From Deltaproteobacteria bacterium (GTDB taxonomy: Bacteria; Desulfobacterota; Desulfobacteria; Desulfobacterales; SG8-13), in assembly GCA_030670715.1 (NCBI GenBank), contig DAOVBC010000135.1, forward strand, positions 1 to 6,484: 6,484 nucleotides of DNA. Reading direction: 5' to 3'. Shown here piece by piece: positions 1-6,416 of the stretch (positions are counted from its first letter, which is position 1; every line of letters begins with the position of its first letter). The translations under genes were made by a program, and so were the position numbers. The notes under the pieces were generated by a model that worked only from the letters and a program-made list of their open reading frames with translations, was not told the DNA's origin and ran no database searches.

Positions 1-518
1 ATACAGCTGCTCGTGCTGGCGAGATTTTTAATCTCAAATGGAAAGACATAGATTTAGAAGCAATGACAATAACCTTTAAAGATACCAAGAACAAAACTGA
101 TAGGACTATAACAACCTCTTTGGAAATAACCCGCATTTTTCGTGAAGTTTTAGAAAGACAGGCACAGAATGGTTGGTATAGAGGAAATAATGGTTATGTG
201 TTTCTCAATCAGTATGGTCGTAAGTTCAATAACTATTATTACATATGGCGTAGAGCGTGTGAAAAAGTAGGCCTCAAGGGTTATAAACTTCATTGGATGA
301 GGAAGACGAGCATCAGACAATATATCAGAGCCGGTGTTCAACCTAATGTTGTGGCACAGCTATCTGGGCACAAGGATATCTATAACACGATGTTAAAGCG
401 GTATGATATAACTCTGCTATCAGATGTGGAGATTGCGATGGAAAAACTATCAGAAAGTATGGAAGAGCGTAGTCAAGAAAAGGAAATGGCCGAGATATTA
501 GAAAACGAAGAACCTTGA
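1..518 (+). CDS. Tyrosine recombinase (phage-integrase family), 3' part, cut by window edge
   Basis: This is the C-terminal catalytic domain of a site-specific tyrosine recombinase, which cuts and rejoins DNA through a 3'-phosphotyrosine intermediate. The frame is open from nt 3, so the first ATG (nt 63) is internal and the true start lies outside the window. The expected catalytic set is visible in order: Arg I in TAARAGEI (codon at nt 12-14), the beta-hairpin lysine in DTKNKTDR, the H-x-x-R box LHWMR (His at nt 291, Arg at nt 300), the second His in SGHKD (nt 369) and a Tyr in LKRYD (nt 402). The His-to-Tyr distance is 11 residues, against about 9 in typical members. A charged, Glu-rich tail of about 37 residues follows the Tyr. 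The gene is more AT-rich than the rest of the window and is convergent with the zinc-ribbon gene, so it probably belongs to a prophage, island or transposon. The missing N-terminal domain prevents assignment to a subfamily or target site. Confidence 0.9.
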   Translation, partial: TAARAGEIFNLKWKDIDLEAMTITFKDTKNKTDRTITTSLEITRIFREVLERQAQNGWYRGNNGYVFLNQYGRKFNNYYYIWRRACEKVGLKGYKLHWMRKTSIRQYIRAGVQPNVVAQLSGHKDIYNTMLKRYDITLLSDVEIAMEKLSESMEERSQEKEMAEILENEEP

Positions 519-543
519 ATTTATTAGAAATACTTAAAGCAAG

Positions 544-1266
544 TTAGTCGTTAGAGATTGGATAAATAATGCGCTGACAGAACGGACAGACCAATAGCTT
601 ATCAAATTTTAAGAGTTCATTAAACATCTGAGGCGGAATATTGACATTACACCCCTGGCAGACAGAATTTTTTACAACTGCCACACCAATTCCGCCGGCG
701 TTTTTTTTAACTGCATTATATTTATTCAGCAATCCGGGGGCAACCAGCTGGAGAATCTTTTTCCGTTCCATATCCAGTTCGCTCAACTGTGCTTCCTTTT
801 CGGCGGATTCCCGTAGGGTTTCTTCTTTTTGTACGTTGACCTGTTGCGAAAACCGCTTAAATTCTTCCTTTTTTCCAGCAAGTGCCGCTTCCGCCTCGTC
901 AGTGTCTTCAAGACATTGGATCATTTTATCTTCGACTTTAGATTGTAACCCTTCCAGCTCTTCCATCTCCTTCAAGGAAGACTGATATTCCTTATTGGTC
1001 TTGACTGATTTGAGCTTTTCCCGACTTTTTTCAATCTGGGCCTGGTACGTCTGAGCGTCGGATTCATGGGAGCGATAGATCTGCTGCAAGTCAGAAAGGC
1101 CGGATTTGACTTCGCTGATATTATCCTCGAATTCTTTTAATCGCGAATCGAGCTGCTTCAATTGCCCGGGATGGCCGTCAATAAAAGTCTGGATAGATGC
1201 CATCTTTAATTCAATCTCCTGAAGCTTTAACAGCATATCGACCTTATCTTTTATATTGCCTTCCAT
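544..1266 (-). CDS. Coiled-coil zinc-ribbon protein (COG1579 / C4-type zinc ribbon family)
   Basis: A 240-residue protein of the widespread COG1579 type. Residues 1 to about 170 are almost entirely heptad-like and rich in Glu, Lys and Gln, predicting a long antiparallel coiled coil. The stretch around residues 88-103 (SVKTNKEYQSSLKEME) is characteristic of the family. The C-terminus carries a four-cysteine zinc ribbon: C203 and C206 (VCQGC), then C227 and C230 (VCPFC). The linker between them, NIPPQMFNEL, is also typical. There is no signal peptide or membrane segment, so it should be cytosolic. Its biochemical role is not established; a nucleic-acid or ribosome-associated function is often supposed for the family. 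It starts 16 nt after the Nif3-like gene, implying co-transcription. No strong Shine-Dalgarno is visible before its ATG (GATGAAAAACT precedes it), which fits translation following from the upstream gene. No terminator is visible in the 25 nt beyond its stop. Confidence 0.9.
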   Translation of the reverse strand: MEGNIKDKVDMLLKLQEIELKMASIQTFIDGHPGQLKQLDSRLKEFEDNISEVKSGLSDLQQIYRSHESDAQTYQAQIEKSREKLKSVKTNKEYQSSLKEMEELEGLQSKVEDKMIQCLEDTDEAEAALAGKKEEFKRFSQQVNVQKEETLRESAEKEAQLSELDMERKKILQLVAPGLLNKYNAVKKNAGGIGVAVVKNSVCQGCNVNIPPQMFNELLKFDKLLVCPFCQRIIYPISND

Positions 1267-1282
1267 AGTTTTTCATCTACTA

Positions 1283-2143
1283 TTATAATGTTAAAAAGGG
1301 ATCCCTTTCAAGGCCGCAGGGTTTAATGTCTGCTTTCAGTCCGGCTTTTGCCAGTGCGGCTGACAGGCGGTCGGCCACCACCCCAACCATTATGTGCTCT
1401 GATGCGAAATGGCCGATGTCAATGAGCCCGCGGTTGACTGCCTGAACATCTTTAGCATCATGATAGCGCATGTCGCCGCTGATATAGGCCTGGGCGTCGG
1501 AAGAGATAAAATTCCTCAGCAGACCCGAACCGCTTCCGGTACAGATGGCGGCCCTGCGCACGATTAGCTCAGGATTTCCGCAAAGTTTTACAGACGATAA
1601 CGACAATTGTTCCTTTATTTTCAGCGCCAGCGATTTCAAGTCGGTCGGCTCATCGAACTCACCGAGCCTGCCGAGTCCCTGTGGTCCCTCAGGACTTACC
1701 GGTGGATAGACATCATGGGCCATGGTCTGACAGGGATGACGGGATTCTATATGTGCTGTAACAAGCGGTTTAAGATTTTTCAAACCGATGCGTCCTGCGA
1801 GAATATCGTTCAGCCCATCCTGTGCACTGTCAAAATTGGTGTGGGCAGCATATATGGAAAGCTGATGTTGCGCTGCCTGCTGAATCAGAAACCCGGGCGG
1901 CTTGTTAAAATCGATATACCGCAGCGGTTCAAAAATCAAAGGGTGATGGGTAATCAACAGCTCCACACCCTTGCGGCAGGCGGCATGCACGACTTCCGGT
2001 GACGGATCCAGGGCCACCCAAACCGTGTTCACAGGCCAGTCCATCCGTCCAACCTGCAGCCCCACGTTATCCCAATCCTCTGCCAGGTCGGGCGGTGCCA
2101 TTCTCTCCATCACCTGTACAATATCCGCAACGGTTGCAACCAT
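1283..2143 (-). CDS. Nif3-like dinuclear metal-centre protein (YbgI / DUF34 family)
   Basis: A 286-residue member of the Nif3 family, cytosolic hexameric proteins that bind two metal ions. Databases often label them GTP cyclohydrolase I type 2, but the physiological reaction is unsettled. Numbered from the chosen start, conserved features are DWDNVGLQVG (23-32), the metal-ligand pair in ITHHPLIF (H66, H67), AAHTNFD (H101, D105), GDMRYHDA near 223-230 and IGHFASEH (H245, E249). All expected metal ligands are present, so it looks active. The length lies between short YbgI forms (about 250) and long forms with a large inserted domain (about 370). I chose ATG at nt 2141-2143 because homologues begin just before VADIVQVMERMAPP. 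The alternative GTG at 2195-2197 would add 18 residues encoded by a terminator hairpin. The Shine-Dalgarno before the ATG is weak. The zinc-ribbon gene follows after 16 nt. Confidence 0.9.
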   Translation of the reverse strand: MVATVADIVQVMERMAPPDLAEDWDNVGLQVGRMDWPVNTVWVALDPSPEVVHAACRKGVELLITHHPLIFEPLRYIDFNKPPGFLIQQAAQHQLSIYAAHTNFDSAQDGLNDILAGRIGLKNLKPLVTAHIESRHPCQTMAHDVYPPVSPEGPQGLGRLGEFDEPTDLKSLALKIKEQLSLSSVKLCGNPELIVRRAAICTGSGSGLLRNFISSDAQAYISGDMRYHDAKDVQAVNRGLIDIGHFASEHIMVGVVADRLSAALAKAGLKADIKPCGLERDPFLTL

Positions 2144-2167
2144 AACCCAATCCCATATTTGTAATAC

Positions 2168-2200
2168 AAAAAAGGCGCGGTCATATATTGTAACCACGCC
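2168..2200 (-). terminator. Rho-independent terminator after the tRNA
   Basis: Read on the minus strand, GGCGTGGT (nt 2200-2193) can pair with ACCGCGCC (nt 2181-2174). This gives an 8-bp GC-rich stem with one G-U pair and an 11-nt loop, followed at once by six T residues (nt 2173-2168). It lies 65 nt past the tRNA 3' end and before the preferred Nif3 start. It therefore probably ends the tRNA transcript (and any rpoD read-through) and separates it from the Nif3/zinc-ribbon unit. The opposite strand has no T-run, so it is one-directional. Confidence 0.85.
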
Positions 2201-2265
2201 TGATGCAATCGAAAAACCGTAAGGTAATGATCAGCGGGTTTCCTCTTTCACCGCCTCGGAGGGAA

Positions 2266-2338
2266 TGGGCCCACCTGGGATCGAACCAGGGACCTACCGG
2301 TTATGAGCCGGTGGCTCTGCCAGCTGAGCTATGGGCCC
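2266..2338 (-). tRNA. tRNA with CAU anticodon: likely tRNA-Ile2 (lysidine), or elongator tRNA-Met
   Basis: A complete 73-nt cloverleaf reads on the minus strand. It has acceptor stem GGGCCCA with TGGGCCC, D arm GCTC-AGCTGGCA-GAGC, anticodon arm ACCGG-CTCATAA-CCGGT, variable loop AGGTC, T arm CCTGG-TTCGATC-CCAGG and discriminator A73. All stems pair perfectly. The anticodon is CAT. The loop is not that of an initiator tRNA, because its stem lacks the three consecutive G-C pairs in the usual positions (stem is A-U, C-G, C-G, G-C, G-C). Acceptor pairs C4-G69 and C5-G68 match the reported recognition elements for TilS, the enzyme that makes lysidine. This favours isoleucine tRNA reading AUA over elongator Met, though both share anticodon and A73. 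CCA is not encoded (TTC follows A73), so a nucleotidyltransferase must add it. Confidence 0.95.
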
Positions 2339-2365
2339 GCGCATGCATTCGGCGATCACTAACCA

Positions 2366-2524
2366 AGGGCTCACTCAAAAATAACTTCACATTTTAGACG
2401 TCGATGCATCCCGACTGACTGCGTTGCGAAAACTCGCAATATGCTGGATATTCCTACGTTTTCGCGCCTTGCCAGTCGGGCCTCTCAACGCCTAAAATTG
2501 CGAACTTATTTCTTCGAGAACCCT
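2366..2524. repeat. Long imperfect palindrome, candidate MITE/REP-like element
   Basis: About 159 nt between the tRNA and rpoD fold back on themselves around nt 2445. Perfect matching blocks include AATAT/ATATT (2438-2442 with 2448-2452), GCGAAAAC/GTTTTCGC (2426-2433 with 2458-2465), CCCGACTG/CAGTCGGG (2410-2417 with 2473-2480) and ATTTTAG/CTAAAAT (2391-2397 with 2492-2498). Further out are AATAACTTC/GAACTTATT (2380-2388 with 2502-2510, 8 of 9) and AGGG/CCCT (2366-2369 with 2521-2524). The blocks keep register to within one base across the whole length, so this is one structure and not chance pairs. It has no credible reading frame. It resembles a non-autonomous mobile repeat or extragenic palindrome; in RNA it would form a long hairpin between the rpoD stop and the tRNA. 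With nt 2339-2365 and 2525-2568, in which I see nothing, it accounts for the whole 230-nt intergenic gap. Confidence 0.8.
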
Positions 2525-2568
2525 AACTAACCTCACCAGACCGATTTGTCAAGCAGGTCGGCCGGAGA

Positions 2569-4446
2569 TTATATTTCGATGAAGTGTTTTAATTTGCGGC
2601 TTCGAGTTGGATGCCGCAGTTTGCGTAATGCTTTTGCTTCAATTTGCCGGATCCGTTCACGGGTAACAGCAAAATCCTGTCCTACTTCCTCAAGGGTGTG
2701 GTCAGCCTTCTCCCCGATGCCAAAGCGCATCCTCAAAACCTTTTCCTCGCGCGGTGTCAAAGTGGCAAGAACTTTCCGGGTCTGTTCGGCAAGATTCAGA
2801 TTTACGGCTGCCTCTGAAGGTAGCGTAAACTTTTTATCCTCGATAAAATCACCGAGATGGCTGTCTTCCTCTTCACCGATGGGGGTTTCAAGTGAAATCG
2901 GTTCTCTGGCAATTTTCAATACTTTCCGCACTTTCTCCAGTGGAATTTCCATTTTTTCGGCAATCTCTTCCGGATTCGGTTCACGCCCCTGCTCCTGGAC
3001 CAGGTACCTTGAGGTCCGGATGAGTTTGTTAATGGTTTCAATCATGTGGACCGGGATACGGATCGTACGGGCCTGATCGGCAATTGCTCTTGTAATCGCC
3101 TGCCTGATCCACCAGGTTGCATAAGTGCTGAATTTATAACCCCGTCGGTACTCAAATTTATCAACCGCCTTCATTAGGCCGATATTTCCTTCCTGAATGA
3201 GATCCAGAAACTGGAGCCCCCGGTTTGTATACTTCTTTGCAATGCTGACAACAAGGCGAAGGTTGGCCTTGGTAAGCTCGCTCTTGGCAAGTTTTGCCCT
3301 CAGACGGCCCTCATCTACATTGGCCATAATCCGCTTCAGTGTTCTGTTTTTGGCTTTAAGTTCCTTTACTCTTTCAGCGATATGTTCCAGAATGTTGATG
3401 ATGTCGGCATACAGGGAAGCCAGCTCATCCCTTTTCAGATTGCATCTTTTTGCAGCCCATTTGGTAAAATGGGTTTTGGATTTTAAATTGGCACGGAGAT
3501 CACGCAGCGGTGCGTCAACCGCTGCAGCACATCTGGCAAGATTGTAATTCATTCTGTCAAACCATGCGATCTGATTTTTAATGCTCATCTCAATTCTGTC
3601 AACGATACTGCCTTCCAAACGCCAGTCTTTCAGCAGTTCGAATATCTTTGTATTCCGCCGGTTGATCGACCTTCTCAGGCGCCGTTTCTCATCCGGATCG
3701 AGATCCGGAGAAAATAACTCAGCGCGATATTCATCGTTTTCAATGTGTAGCTCTTTTATGGAACGAATCGTATTGACAAACTTTTCGGTTATGACGAGTT
3801 CATCTACATAAGCGTCCCCTTCATCAACATCCCTTAATACGTATTTAGTACGAAGCTCTCCCCTCCCTATTCGATCGCCAAATTCAATAATGGATTCAGC
3901 ACCGGTGACGGTATCTAACAACGCCCGCAGCACATCCTGTTCCCCGGCCTCAATTTTCTTCGCAATAACAACCTCTCCTTCTCTGGTCAAAAGCGTAACC
4001 AGGCCCATTTCACGCAGATACATCTTAACGGGATCCGTCACCTTGCCGAAATCGGAAACCGCTTTCTGCCGCTCCTTTAGTTTGGCCTGTTTGAGCTTTT
4101 TCGCCTTTTGCGACTTTTTGAGGCTCTTCTCATCAACGATATCTATGTTTTGATCGTCCAGGAGAATGAGGGTTTCTTCAATTTGATCTGCGGAAAGCAT
4201 ATCGTCAGGGAGAACTTTGTTAATTTCATCGTATGTAAGGTATCCCTGTTTCTTTCCCTTGGTAATCAGCATCTTCAGTTGTTTTTTACTGATTTTTTTT
4301 GTGCTTTCACGCTTATCAGCTACTTTTTTGCCTGAGGCTTTTTTCTTAATTCCGGCGGTTTTTGATTTTGCGGTGTTCTTTCCGGCCGATTCTTTTTTAC
4401 TGACTTTTTTCGCGACTGCCCGTGTTTTAATGGATTTTTTTGCCAT
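2569..4446 (-). CDS. rpoD: RNA polymerase primary sigma factor RpoD (sigma-70)
   Basis: A 625-residue housekeeping sigma factor, which directs RNA polymerase to -10/-35 promoters. Residues 1-55 are a lysine-rich extension (20 Lys). Region 1.1 spans about 56-106 (KKQGYLTYDEINKVLP) and region 1.2 about 137-170 (DPVKMYLREMGLVTLLTREG). A long non-conserved region covers about 170-375. Region 2 is about 385-468, with LRLVVSIAKKYTNRGLQFLD, the core-binding DLIQEGN motif, and the -10 recognition and melting segment FSTYATWWIRQAITRAIADQ. Region 3 is about 469-545. Region 4 is about 560-620, with helix-turn-helix HTLEEVGQDFAVTRERIRQI for the -35 element. The length matches E. coli RpoD (613) plus the basic tail, and nothing is missing. 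The ATG has a strong GGGAGG (nt 4461-4456) 9 nt upstream. It follows dnaG by 19 nt, so the two are very likely one operon. Confidence 0.98.
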   Translation of the reverse strand: MAKKSIKTRAVAKKVSKKESAGKNTAKSKTAGIKKKASGKKVADKRESTKKISKKQLKMLITKGKKQGYLTYDEINKVLPDDMLSADQIEETLILLDDQNIDIVDEKSLKKSQKAKKLKQAKLKERQKAVSDFGKVTDPVKMYLREMGLVTLLTREGEVVIAKKIEAGEQDVLRALLDTVTGAESIIEFGDRIGRGELRTKYVLRDVDEGDAYVDELVITEKFVNTIRSIKELHIENDEYRAELFSPDLDPDEKRRLRRSINRRNTKIFELLKDWRLEGSIVDRIEMSIKNQIAWFDRMNYNLARCAAAVDAPLRDLRANLKSKTHFTKWAAKRCNLKRDELASLYADIINILEHIAERVKELKAKNRTLKRIMANVDEGRLRAKLAKSELTKANLRLVVSIAKKYTNRGLQFLDLIQEGNIGLMKAVDKFEYRRGYKFSTYATWWIRQAITRAIADQARTIRIPVHMIETINKLIRTSRYLVQEQGREPNPEEIAEKMEIPLEKVRKVLKIAREPISLETPIGEEEDSHLGDFIEDKKFTLPSEAAVNLNLAEQTRKVLATLTPREEKVLRMRFGIGEKADHTLEEVGQDFAVTRERIRQIEAKALRKLRHPTRSRKLKHFIEI

Positions 4447-4455
4447 TAATATCTG

Positions 4456-4461
4456 CCTCCC
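4456..4461 (-). promoter_or_regulatory. Ribosome binding site of rpoD
   Basis: GGGAGG on the minus strand, 9 nt before the rpoD ATG and inside the 19-nt gap after the dnaG stop. It fixes the rpoD start and shows that rpoD initiates independently on a shared message. Confidence 0.8.
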
Positions 4462-4465
4462 GATA

Positions 4466-6352
4466 TCAAAATTTATTCAACATGGCCATTTTACGCCTGT
4501 TACTTTCAACAGCCATCGCCTGTTTTTCTTTTAATAATTTATCCAGTAATTTTTTGTCTTTTTTTTGATCGGCCTCTCGAATCCGCGCATCAATCTCAGT
4601 TGTTATCCGCTGTTTCTGCCCAACGCCTATAAAACGCTGAATCACTTTAAGACATCCGTCAAGCGTCCAGGATTCATCCGTATTTGTGAGCCCGGCAATT
4701 ATCCGGCGTTTTTGATCGTTGTCAACTCTGTCTATTATCTCAGCGACCTGCAGCTCATGTCGGCTTCCTTTATCATCTGGATCGGTGGGTTGAGTTGTTC
4801 CCGGGGGTTGATAAGCGTCCAGGGTTGTCAGTCCGATGGACCGCAACGTGTCGTTTTCAAAATAGTTAAGAACCTCCAACCTGTTGATTTCAGGCAGGAT
4901 AGCTGGATAATTCAGCATCATGGCAAGAATCTGTTGCTCGAGTTTAAATCCCTCCACCTGCTGTGTCGATGTCCGCCCCTCCTTTTGAGACTTCAACTTC
5001 TCCGATACACCGGAAAGGGCATTTGCCCCCCTGGTTTTGAGCGCGGTCGCAGTATCACGGATTTTACTCAGCAATGCGTTTTCATCGATACCGAGCCGTT
5101 CGGCAACCTCTTTTACATAAAGCGACCTTTCGACGCTGTCTGTTATGGAAGCCAGCGGTTTCTGAAGATCGGCTATGACACGAACCTTCCCTTCGATGGT
5201 GAGGCCATGCGTGTTAACAGCGGTTTCGAGTAGAAACGGTATAATTCCCAGAGCGTTTTTTGCAGCATCTTTGAACGAATCGGCACCGAATTGAAAGATA
5301 TACGCGTCAGGGTCGTATCCGGATTCTAGAACAAGAATCTGTGCATTTACATATCCTTTGTCAAACACGGCAATACTCCGCCGTGCGGCTTTAATTCCGG
5401 CTTCATCGGAATCGTACACCAGAATAACGCGGCCCTTCTCTCCAATGCCCCCGCGCAGGATACGAACATGTTCAGCCGTAAGCGATGTCCCCAGGGTCGC
5501 TACCGAATTTGAAATGCCGTGCTGATGGAGCGCAATCAGGTCAAAATACCCCTCAACGATGTGGACCGACCCCTTCTCTCTGCAAAATTTCTTTGCCTGC
5601 GGCAATCCGTAAAGGGAGCGACTTTTGTGGTAAACAGGTGTTTCAGGGGAATTCAGGTATTTTGGCAGCGAATCGTCCAACACTCGACCTCCGAACCCGG
5701 CTACCTGCATGCTATGATCGAAAATTGGAAAAATAATTCGATCGCGGAAACGATCGTAATATCCGCTGGAATTTTTCCTGGGTATCACCAGGCCGCACTT
5801 TTCCATCAGGGCCGGCCGAACCCCTTTTCTCCTCAGATAACTTAATATATTATCCCACCCACCCGGCGCATAACCAAGTTTGAACCGGTCAACAGTCTCC
5901 CCGGACAACTTTCGTCTTTGCAGATACATAGGCGCTTTGCCCCCTTCCGGGCTGCCGTTCAGTGCCCGGCGGTAATACTCCAGCGCCATACGATTAATGG
6001 CTAATAGTTGCTCCCTTTCGTCGAGTCGTCTTTTTTGACCGGGTGAGAGTTTGCGGTCCGGTACTTCGATTCCGTATCGACGGGCCAGCGCCCTGACAGC
6101 TTCTGGAAATGACATCCCCTCCTGTTTCATCAGGAAGGAAAAAACATTGCCACCGACACCACACCCGAAACAATGAAAGATCTGTTTATCCGGACTCACC
6201 GTAAAAGAGGGCGTCTTTTCAGAATGAAAGGGGCAGAGGCCGATGTAATTTTTACCTGTCTTTTTGAGCAGCACAACCTCCGACACCACTTCGACAATAT
6301 CAGCAATGCCTCTTATTTCTGAAATTTTTTCTTCCGGGATGTAATTTGCCAA
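4466..6352 (-). CDS. dnaG: DNA primase DnaG
   Basis: A 628-residue bacterial primase, which synthesises RNA primers at the replication fork with the DnaB helicase. The N-terminal zinc-binding domain (about 1-100) has ligands C40, H43, C61 and C64 in LCPFHSEKTPSF and HCFGCGVGGNV. The polymerase core follows, with RFRDRIIFPI (201-210) in its N-terminal part. The TOPRIM fold has the catalytic acidic residues E267 and D271 in VEGYFD, and D314 and D316 in VYDSDEAG, matching the metal-binding acids of E. coli DnaG. Residues from about 460 to the end are diverged and Lys-rich at the tip, as expected for the helicase-interaction domain. The protein is somewhat longer than E. coli DnaG (581). The start codon is TTG, not ATG; it is supported by GGAGGG 8 nt upstream and by the family-typical opening MANYIPEEKISEIRGIADIV. 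rpoD follows after 19 nt. Confidence 0.98.
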   Translation of the reverse strand: MANYIPEEKISEIRGIADIVEVVSEVVLLKKTGKNYIGLCPFHSEKTPSFTVSPDKQIFHCFGCGVGGNVFSFLMKQEGMSFPEAVRALARRYGIEVPDRKLSPGQKRRLDEREQLLAINRMALEYYRRALNGSPEGGKAPMYLQRRKLSGETVDRFKLGYAPGGWDNILSYLRRKGVRPALMEKCGLVIPRKNSSGYYDRFRDRIIFPIFDHSMQVAGFGGRVLDDSLPKYLNSPETPVYHKSRSLYGLPQAKKFCREKGSVHIVEGYFDLIALHQHGISNSVATLGTSLTAEHVRILRGGIGEKGRVILVYDSDEAGIKAARRSIAVFDKGYVNAQILVLESGYDPDAYIFQFGADSFKDAAKNALGIIPFLLETAVNTHGLTIEGKVRVIADLQKPLASITDSVERSLYVKEVAERLGIDENALLSKIRDTATALKTRGANALSGVSEKLKSQKEGRTSTQQVEGFKLEQQILAMMLNYPAILPEINRLEVLNYFENDTLRSIGLTTLDAYQPPGTTQPTDPDDKGSRHELQVAEIIDRVDNDQKRRIIAGLTNTDESWTLDGCLKVIQRFIGVGQKQRITTEIDARIREADQKKDKKLLDKLLKEKQAMAVESNRRKMAMLNKF

Positions 6353-6360
6353 GAAGTGTA

Positions 6361-6366
6361 CCCTCC
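6361..6366 (-). promoter_or_regulatory. Ribosome binding site deciding the TTG start of dnaG
   Basis: GGAGGG on the minus strand, 8 nt before TTG at nt 6352-6350. No ATG in the right frame gives the expected N-terminus, and the next in-frame Met lies inside the zinc domain. This site therefore supports TTG initiation. Confidence 0.8.
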
Positions 6367-6416
6367 ACAGTTATGGAACATGGGAGCAGTTTGTTTAATG
6401 GAGGATTTTAAATGGG

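Noticed and set aside
505..560. Possible bidirectional terminator between the recombinase and the zinc-ribbon gene
   Set aside because: Only a 4-bp stem (ACTT/AAGT) and a loose AACCTTG/CAAGTT match are visible, with no GC-rich stem or T-run.
2206..2265. Second hairpin (GCGG/CCGC) between the tRNA and its terminator
   Set aside because: The stem is 4-5 bp around a 12-nt loop, too weak to report as a feature beside the strong terminator just downstream.
2203..2397. Open frame on the plus strand with GSNQGPTGYEPVALPAELWA
   Set aside because: This is the antisense translation of the tRNA gene, a well-known source of false hypothetical proteins. The tRNA cloverleaf fully explains the sequence.
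2546..3076. A 176-codon Ser/Arg-rich open frame on the plus strand
   Set aside because: It is antisense to the most conserved part of rpoD (regions 2 to 4), and its Ser/Arg-rich composition is typical of shadow frames.
4565..5233. A 222-codon open frame on the plus strand
   Set aside because: It lies wholly antisense to dnaG, has no recognisable domain and no good ribosome binding site, while dnaG has clear motifs throughout.
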